18,887 nt of DNA. Source: Muribaculaceae bacterium. GTDB lineage: Bacteria; Bacteroidota; Bacteroidia; Bacteroidales; Muribaculaceae. This document shows, piece after piece, positions 7,043-13,279 of the stretch. Within the stretch, counting starts at the first letter, position 1; every line of letters begins with the position of its first letter. A program made the translations under genes and the position numbers. The notes beneath the pieces are model-generated. The model saw only the letters and a program-made list of their open reading frames with translations. It made no database searches and was not told the DNA's origin. The stretch spans positions 1 to 18,887 of the forward strand of contig WGUO01000038.1 in NCBI GenBank assembly GCA_014867205.1, in the 5' to 3' direction.

Positions 7043-7585
7043 ATGAGACGTCGAGCTAAAGTAAAAGCAAATGGCTGGATAATTGAGGTTCGGCCAAGTA
7101 TGGACTGCGCAGGCAGAACGGTATGGGTTGAGGATCTTACTGAGACCGAATACTATCCAGAAGAATTAGAATTTTTCCCAATTAAGCCGGACGTAATCAA
7201 TCCTTTCCCTCCTATGGAAATGTTTGATATATTAACTCCTATGGAAATGTCTTACGATCCTCAAAGCATGACTGCAAGGTTTGTTCAGGATATGAACATA
7301 CGTGTAACTAAAGAAGTTGTTGAACAGGCTCTTAAAATTGCTACAAATAAGCAATTACGAGATGAGCTTCAACGCCGCGCCAACGTGCGAAAAGCACTAA
7401 AGGACAAAGAATTACGGTGCCGCAATTGCAAGCACTGTATTCAGGGCTACACCACCCGACGGGCCGCATCAAGAGGATATAAAACATCCGTATGTGAATT
7501 GAAGCCCAAAGATAAGGAATGGCGTGGATGCTTCTATTCCACACTACATTCCCGTAAGGCTTGTGATATGTTTGAAAAGAAATAG
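7043..7585 (+). CDS. Hypothetical protein with C-terminal Cys motif, 180 aa
   Basis: The ATG at 7043 lies 1 base after the previous stop; an upstream in-frame TTG inside that gene is unlikely to be used. The N-terminal 50 residues are a basic then strand-rich segment (GWIIEVRPS, TVWVEDL). A Pro/Met-rich linker and a helical region follow. The C-terminus carries C126, C129, C132, C151, C163 and C174, with RCRNCKHC as the first cluster and ACDMFE at the end. This pattern suggests a zinc-binding module. The two halves look like separate domains, so a fusion is possible. Function unknown. Confidence 0.65.
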   Translation: MRRRAKVKANGWIIEVRPSMDCAGRTVWVEDLTETEYYPEELEFFPIKPDVINPFPPMEMFDILTPMEMSYDPQSMTARFVQDMNIRVTKEVVEQALKIATNKQLRDELQRRANVRKALKDKELRCRNCKHCIQGYTTRRAASRGYKTSVCELKPKDKEWRGCFYSTLHSRKACDMFEKK

Positions 7586-7618
7586 CCTTGGGCGGCTTTG
7601 TAAAACCCATTGAATTAT

Positions 7619-8110
7619 ATGCACCAATACATCAGAACTCAGGTTATTAAGGTAGAGCCTATGACCTACAGACAAGCCTATGAAAATGGGCTTATCCCCG
7701 AAAACTCATATGTCAACGAATACGATGAGACATTAGGGTATCTCCTCGTTCACATGGATGGCTTCAAAAATTGGAAACCCAAAGACGTGTTTGATCAAGA
7801 ATATGAAGCCGTCGAGGGGATGACATTCGGGCTGGCAATCAAAGCTCTCAAAGCCGGCCACAAAGTAGCACGCAAAGGCTGGAACGGCAAGGGTATGTTC
7901 CTTTGGCTCAAACCCGCTGCAACAGTCAAAGCCGAATGGTGCAAAGACCCGATGCTGAAGGGTCTCGCAGAAGCCAACGGCGGTGAGATCGAAGCTCTCG
8001 GCACCATCTGCATGTTCACTGCCCAGAAGCAAATCCTTTCCGGCTGGCTGGCATCACAGACCGATATGCTGTCAGAGGACTGGATGATTGTTGACGGAGC
8101 AACAAATTGA
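7619..8110 (+). CDS. Tad2-like (DUF2829) protein, possible anti-Thoeris factor
   Basis: A 163-residue protein. Residues 68 to about 159 match the DUF2829 / Thoeris anti-defence 2-like domain as I know it: MTFGLAIKALKAGHKVARKGW at the start, GMFLWL in the middle, and GWLASQTDMLSEDW near the end. Characterised Tad2 proteins bind and sequester the cyclic nucleotide signal of the Thoeris defence system, so that the effector is not switched on. Residues 1 to 67 are an extra N-terminal domain (KVEPMTYRQAYENG, then DGFKNWKPKDVF). The ATG at 7619 is preferred; a TTG at 7610 would add three residues. The gene ends just before a hairpin. The ligand of this copy is unknown, and the family also has members of unknown role. 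Confidence 0.8.
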   Translation: MHQYIRTQVIKVEPMTYRQAYENGLIPENSYVNEYDETLGYLLVHMDGFKNWKPKDVFDQEYEAVEGMTFGLAIKALKAGHKVARKGWNGKGMFLWLKPAATVKAEWCKDPMLKGLAEANGGEIEALGTICMFTAQKQILSGWLASQTDMLSEDWMIVDGATN

Positions 8111-8124
8111 TAAACCAATCGCAT

Positions 8125-8164
8125 TTCTGCTGCCTTACATTCGCCTGTTTGTAAGGCAGCAGAA
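8125..8164 (+). terminator. 15-bp perfect hairpin after the Tad2-like gene
   Basis: Arms at 8125-8139 and 8150-8164 are perfect inverted repeats, with a 10-base loop. AATAAAATTTTT follows, so the T run begins a few bases after the stem. It lies 15 bases past the Tad2-like stop and 18 bases before the next start. It could terminate transcription or attenuate it between the two genes, or stabilise the 3' end of the upstream mRNA. Confidence 0.55.
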
Positions 8165-8181
8165 TAAAATTTTTCACAACA

Positions 8182-8574
8182 ATGAAAGAAAATACCTCCA
8201 AACTCTACATTATCGACGAGGCAACCAATCAGGCAAAGGAGCTCAACGTATGCTCCGGTTCATTCACTCCCATGCTTGAAAGGGTTCTTGACGAACCGAT
8301 CTCTGTCAGCAATTCCTATAAATTTGAGTGCAGTTTTAAAGATTCGTCGATGGCATCAGGTATTAAAGACTTGGTTGACAACATTCCGGGCTATAAGACA
8401 GCAAAGAGGCTGGCCGATGAACTGAATGACCTGATTGAGGAATACCATGCGCCCGGCACCCCAAGAAGTGAACGCCGGGCCATCAAACGTGAGTTCGACA
8501 AGGTGTTTAGAATATTTCGCAAACACTGCTATGCCTACAACATAGACTTCGGATTTGAACGGCCACAGAATTGA
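8182..8574 (+). CDS. Hypothetical protein, 130 aa
   Basis: Not recognised. The N-terminus (TSKLYIIDEATNQAKEL) is strand-like. The region around residues 58 to 115 is helical and charged (DLVDNIPGYKTAKRLADELNDLIEEY, then RRAIKREFDKVFRIFRKHC). No signal peptide or catalytic motif is visible. It is the last plus-strand gene before the convergent integrase gene. The hairpin upstream may separate it transcriptionally from the Tad2-like gene. Confidence 0.65.
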   Translation: MKENTSKLYIIDEATNQAKELNVCSGSFTPMLERVLDEPISVSNSYKFECSFKDSSMASGIKDLVDNIPGYKTAKRLADELNDLIEEYHAPGTPRSERRAIKREFDKVFRIFRKHCYAYNIDFGFERPQN

Positions 8575-8605
8575 TATGGGGTAGCCGTTAATTGGCCACC
8601 CCATA
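8575..8605. terminator. Bidirectional terminator between cargo and integrase
   Basis: Arms TATGGGGTAGCC (8575-8586) and GGCCACCCCATA (8594-8605) pair over 12 positions with one mismatch, around a 7-base loop. On the plus strand CCTTTTAG follows. The hairpin starts 1 base after the cargo stop and ends 4 bases before the integrase stop, so it can serve both convergent transcripts. Confidence 0.65.
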
Positions 8606-8609
8606 CCTT

Positions 8610-9872
8610 TTAGAATTTCATTGCTGCCAGCACTTTGTTGCGGCTGGCCGCATCGCCTTGATTGTTGTAGTAGACTTTCTCACAGTTGTCTACACTCGTT
8701 CCCATCATATTAGCCACATAGATTACCGGCACCCCTCTACTGATGTAGTGGGTTATAGCTGTGTGCCGGAATGTATAAGTGTGAAGCGGGAATGAGCAGC
8801 CGATTGCTTTTCCCACTTTCTTCAGCCAAAAATTCAGTTTCCCTATAAAGTGTTTTATATCACCATTGTTGGTAGTCTGTGTCTCCAGCTTCTCCTTATT
8901 CCGTATCGGGAATATATAGCCGTCTTTTGAGAGGTGGCGCCATCTAAGCATGATGCGGTCCAGTTCCTCATTGATTGGAACCGTGCAAGGCACAGCCTGC
9001 TTCTCAGAAATCTTTCTGCGCTTGAATACAAAGTGGCTTATCCCACCGATGCGCTGGATGTCGGAATATTGCAACGCAACGGCATCGCAGACAGACTGAC
9101 CCGTGTAGAGGATAAACAGGCAGAAATCTCTGTACAGCTCATTCAGAGGTGAGCTGGAGACTTCATCAAGATTGAGACTCGCAAACGCCTTACATTGCTC
9201 CTCCGTGAGTGTGTTGAACTTGTGGATGCTGCCCTTGGGCTTCTTCCACCAGTTGCAGTTTTTGAAATCCTCAAAGTTAAGGTAGCCGGCCTTTTCAGCC
9301 TTCATCACGATTGAGTGAAGGATGGTGGATACATAGTTCTTTCCCTTGCCCTTTCTGGAGCGTTCTATCCAATCGAATAGGCTATCCACGAAACCTGGGG
9401 TGATTTCCGTTATGAGCAGTTTCTCATACTTCAGCTTCTTGGCCTTGCAGAAATCCCGGAGTCTGCGCTCACATTTTTCATAAGCCTCGAAACTACCCTT
9501 CTTTGTCCCGTCAGGATGTTTTCGCTTGTTCAATTCATCCACTATTGTCTGGATGAAATGAGATACTGTAGGATTCTTGGCGACTTCCTCCTTTGCGCTC
9601 TCCATAGCGGCAATCATGCCGAATACGCTGCCGTTCCAGTTTATCGCCATCTGGTCGTACTTCTGGCGGAACTGCACGAGAATAGTGTTGTTCTCATCGC
9701 TGAAGGGGCAGCTGGGTATGAACAGCTGCTTCTGCTGATTCCAGTGACGGCGCTGAATGTTCCCCTTCAGCAACTTTGTCACATTGATGAACTTAGTCTC
9801 GCCATCCTGATAGAGACGGAGCCTCAGCTGGAAGCCTTTGGTCCCGAATCGCTGGTAGTTGATTGTGATCAT
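8610..9872 (-). CDS. int: Tyrosine recombinase (integrase), IntDOT-like
   Basis: A 420-residue phage-type integrase. Residues 1 to about 95 look like an arm-binding domain, about 100 to 205 like a SAM-like core-binding domain, and 220 to 415 are catalytic. In the catalytic domain the expected TGLR is TGQS (257-260), so Ser 260 takes the place of Arg I. The same Ser for Arg I change is known in IntDOT of CTnDOT. HTYTFRH at 364-370 provides H364, R369 and H370. Y401, next to Y402, is the likely nucleophile (CEKVYYN). The third-box His is replaced by T392. Its start faces the tRNA-Ser gene, so it likely drives integration and, with a separate factor, excision of this element at that tRNA. No excisionase gene was recognised here. 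Confidence 0.92.
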   Translation of the reverse strand: MITINYQRFGTKGFQLRLRLYQDGETKFINVTKLLKGNIQRRHWNQQKQLFIPSCPFSDENNTILVQFRQKYDQMAINWNGSVFGMIAAMESAKEEVAKNPTVSHFIQTIVDELNKRKHPDGTKKGSFEAYEKCERRLRDFCKAKKLKYEKLLITEITPGFVDSLFDWIERSRKGKGKNYVSTILHSIVMKAEKAGYLNFEDFKNCNWWKKPKGSIHKFNTLTEEQCKAFASLNLDEVSSSPLNELYRDFCLFILYTGQSVCDAVALQYSDIQRIGGISHFVFKRRKISEKQAVPCTVPINEELDRIMLRWRHLSKDGYIFPIRNKEKLETQTTNNGDIKHFIGKLNFWLKKVGKAIGCSFPLHTYTFRHTAITHYISRGVPVIYVANMMGTSVDNCEKVYYNNQGDAASRNKVLAAMKF

Positions 9873-9977
9873 CGAGATACATTGCTTTTAATCAGTTATT
9901 AATAGTCCACATCTGTCTGTCACAAATCGTGTACTTCACTAACTGATATGAGCCTCTACACTGCTCAGGACACCCTC

Positions 9978-9995
9978 GGTGTACAGGGGTGTACA
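9978..9995 (+). repeat. Tandem GGTGTACA repeats
   Basis: GGTGTACA occurs at 9978-9985 and again at 9988-9995, start to start 10 bases, close to one helix turn. A third copy is at 10058-10065. The first and third extend to GGTGTACAGG. Regular spacing on one face of the DNA suits binding of integrase or a directionality factor. Confidence 0.6.
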
Positions 9996-10040
9996 TCTCC
10001 TTTGGGCGGCTTAACCCTCGGATAATCAACTAAATAGAAT

Positions 10041-10080
10041 GAAAGCAGTTTGGCCTTGGTGTACAGGCTAAACTGCTTTC
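10041..10080. repeat. 40-base inverted repeat next to tRNA-Ser
   Basis: Arms at 10041-10055 and 10066-10080 are 15 bases each with one mismatch that becomes a G-U pair in one RNA strand. The 10-base loop TTGGTGTACA contains a GGTGTACA copy. It lies 10 bases past the tRNA 3' end. It might terminate tRNA transcription, but no T run follows on either side. A role as a recombinase-recognition site is equally likely. Confidence 0.6.
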
Positions 10081-10090
10081 ATCATCTAAG

Positions 10091-10176
10091 CGGAAAGAGA
10101 GGGATTCGAACCCCCGGTACGTAAAACGCACAACGGTTTTCGAGACCGCCCCGATCGACCACTCCGGCATCTTTCC
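10091..10176 (-). tRNA. tRNA-Ser (CGA)
   Basis: On the minus strand the sequence folds into a class II tRNA of 86 bases. The acceptor stem is GGAAAGA paired with TCTTTCC, the anticodon loop CTCGAAA holds CGA, a long variable arm follows, and the T loop is GGTTCGAATCC. The discriminator is G and no CCA is encoded. It reads UCG codons. Its 3' end faces the integrase, so it is the probable integration target of the element. Confidence 0.93.
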
Positions 10177-10478
10177 AAAGGTCGTTTTTGAATAGCGGTA
10201 CAAAATTAATGCTTTTTTATGAATGCACCAAATTTTCCTCCTCCTTTTTTCATCTTATTTTTCGAATCCGCCTTCCGAACTATCCCACATATTAACCTAA
10301 GATAATTAAGTAACAATGTCTTACAAAACACCTCTCATCATCTTATAATAAAACATGGCAGATAGCGAAGAATACCATTCAAAAGATTTTTTCTCTTCAT
10401 TAAGACCCCTATATCTGTTTTGGTATGTAATTTGTTGTAGGATTATGGGGTGATGGGGGATTTTATCAGTTTTTTGTT
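10177..10478. other. AT-rich intergenic region before the G3E GTPase gene
   Basis: This 302-base stretch holds the tRNA promoter at its left end. The rest is AT-rich and contains no gene I can support; a 32-codon frame at 10355-10453 is discussed under rejected items. No clear promoter match for the GTPase gene was found, although the strand must carry one. Confidence 0.5.
10201..10232 (-). promoter_or_regulatory. Promoter for tRNA-Ser, Bacteroidetes type
   Basis: On the minus strand TTTG (10229-10232), a 20-base spacer, then TAATTTTG (10201-10208). This fits the sigma-ABfr consensus TTTG-N19-21-TAnnTTTG at every fixed position. The start point would fall about 15 to 20 bases before the mature tRNA. 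Confidence 0.75.
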
Positions 10479-11780
<1,302 letters not shown>

Positions 11781-11783
11781 GGC

Positions 11784-13151
11784 TTATCCCTCCTCTCCCA
11801 CCGGATATTCAGAAAGACTCTTATCAGGCGCCATGCCGACCATCGCGGGGTCTACCCCACGCCTCGGCCTGGCACTCGCACCGAGTTCAACGAGTTTGCG
11901 GCAAGTCTGCGGAATGCTCGCGCCTGAATCCTTAAGTTTGCCGAGAGCGCCGTCATAGGCGCTCTTGGCGTCTTCGAGCTGTTTGCCGACCTTAGTGAAC
12001 TTCTCCATGAACATCGACACGCGGTCAAGCATCTCATTGGCAAGCGCAAACACCTTCTCATGGTTCTCGGCCTGTGCTATCTGCCGCCATGTCATGTTGA
12101 TGATCCGTAGCGCGGCATAGAGGGTCTGCTCGTCGGCGATGTATACCCCCCTCTCCATCGCCTTGCGCCAGAGGTCGGGCTTGGCTGTTACTGCTGCATA
12201 TAGTGCCGCAGTGTTGGGCACGAACATTATGACATAGTCAATCTTCTCTTTCTCGGGCTTGATATACTTGTCATAACGCTTTCTTACCAGTTCGTTGACG
12301 TGGTTCTCAACGCTCGCCACATGGTCTTTCAACGCCTTCGAGCGCAATTCCTCGGTCTCGGCGTTCATATAGTCCAGATATGCCGACAGCGACACCTTGG
12401 CGTCAATCACAACATCTCGCCGGTTGTCAAGGTGCAGAATCACGTCAGGCTTGAGCACCTTTCCGTCATCACCCTTGACCGGAAGACCCGAGGCATCATG
12501 AAGCACCACCTGGGTGTCGAAATGCACGGTCTCGCGGAGTCCCTGCGACTCGAGCAATTCGGTAAGCACTGTCTCACCCCAGTCACCCTGAATGCGGCCT
12601 CCGCCGCACAATGCGTCGGCAAGGCGGTCGGCACTCTTGCGCGCAGCGTCACTGTGCTCGAGCACAAGCCTGATGTTGGAATTGAGGGTGCCTCCAAACT
12701 CCGTATGCCGCAACGTGTTCTCCCTGACAGCCTCATTCATACGCTTGATGGTCTCATTAAGCGGCTCAAGCAACTGCGCGACACCCTTGCGGCTTGACGC
12801 CTCAAACTCATTCTGGCGGCTTTTCAGCATCTCAGCGGTGACAGACTCCATCTCCGCCTTCATGCGCCTTACAGTCTCGTCAAAGCGCTGCTGCATTGCC
12901 TGCAGCGACTCACGCTCATGACTCTTCTGCAGAGCCATTGACTCCGCATATACGCGCTGCCGATCAGCAAGGTGCGCTTCATACGACCTGCGCTGCTCGG
13001 CAAGACGCAGTTCATGCGACCTCTGCTGATCCTCAAGACGCGATTTCAGCACCGCGACCTGCGATTCTATCTTACTGAATTTAATTTTCCCGGCAAAAAA
13101 ACCGAGAAGGACTCCGATGGCGAGTCCCACGACGGCAATCAATATCTCCAT
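11784..13151 (-). CDS. rmuC: DNA recombination protein RmuC
   Basis: A 455-residue RmuC-family protein. It has an N-terminal membrane segment (about residues 2-22), a long coiled coil (about 30-145) and the RmuC domain starting near residue 160, with GDWGETVLTELLESQGL at 189-205. Further landmarks are VVIDAKVSLSAYLDY and DYVIMFVPNTAALYAA. The domain belongs to the PD-(D/E)XK-like nuclease group, and in E. coli loss of RmuC affects recombination at inverted repeats. It is probably anchored at the inner membrane face. It is transcribed divergently from uvrA and convergently with the GTPase gene. No clear promoter was found for it. Confidence 0.92.
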   Translation of the reverse strand: MEILIAVVGLAIGVLLGFFAGKIKFSKIESQVAVLKSRLEDQQRSHELRLAEQRRSYEAHLADRQRVYAESMALQKSHERESLQAMQQRFDETVRRMKAEMESVTAEMLKSRQNEFEASSRKGVAQLLEPLNETIKRMNEAVRENTLRHTEFGGTLNSNIRLVLEHSDAARKSADRLADALCGGGRIQGDWGETVLTELLESQGLRETVHFDTQVVLHDASGLPVKGDDGKVLKPDVILHLDNRRDVVIDAKVSLSAYLDYMNAETEELRSKALKDHVASVENHVNELVRKRYDKYIKPEKEKIDYVIMFVPNTAALYAAVTAKPDLWRKAMERGVYIADEQTLYAALRIINMTWRQIAQAENHEKVFALANEMLDRVSMFMEKFTKVGKQLEDAKSAYDGALGKLKDSGASIPQTCRKLVELGASARPRRGVDPAMVGMAPDKSLSEYPVGEEG

Positions 13152-13177
13152 ACCATGTGAAACGATTTTTAACTCGA

Positions 13178-13209
13178 TTTGGTATGATTTTTGTAATATT
13201 GTACGTTTT
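13178..13209 (+). promoter_or_regulatory. Candidate uvrA promoter
   Basis: TTTG at 13178-13181, a 20-base spacer, then TACGTTTT at 13202-13209. It matches the Bacteroidetes TTTG / TAnnTTTG pattern except for the last base of the second box. The leader before the uvrA ATG would be about 60 to 65 bases and contains the palindrome CGACATGTCG at 13224-13233. Confidence 0.5.
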
Positions 13210-13279
13210 TAGAAGTAAGCGGACGACATGTCGGCAATTCCAAGAGGAATGATGCCACGTCGCTTGCCTGTATTTTGAC

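Larger units (their letters stand above)
9873..10090. other. Integrase-tRNA gap: probable attachment and recombinase-binding region
   Basis: These 218 bases lie between the integrase start and the tRNA-Ser 3' end. They contain ATCAGTTA (9891-9898) and its inverse TAACTGAT (9940-9947), three GGTGTACA copies, and a 40-base inverted repeat. No gene is supported. This is where arm sites, the integrase promoter and the element end are expected. The exact crossover is not determinable, because the second attachment site is outside the window. Confidence 0.55.

Noticed and set aside
1..8574. Search for the second attachment site as a copy of the tRNA-Ser 3' half
   Set aside because: No convincing copy was found by eye; the left end of the element is probably outside the window.
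9516..9902. A 128-codon plus-strand frame opposite the integrase N-terminus
   Set aside because: It is fully antisense to a well-supported integrase gene and its product has no recognisable features.
10355..10453. A 32-codon plus-strand frame with a hydrophobic stretch, upstream of the G3E GTPase gene
   Set aside because: It lies in AT-rich intergenic DNA and has no recognisable family or supporting context, so chance is the simpler explanation.
12300..12797. A 165-codon plus-strand frame opposite rmuC
   Set aside because: It is antisense to a clear RmuC coding region and is explained by codon bias of that gene.
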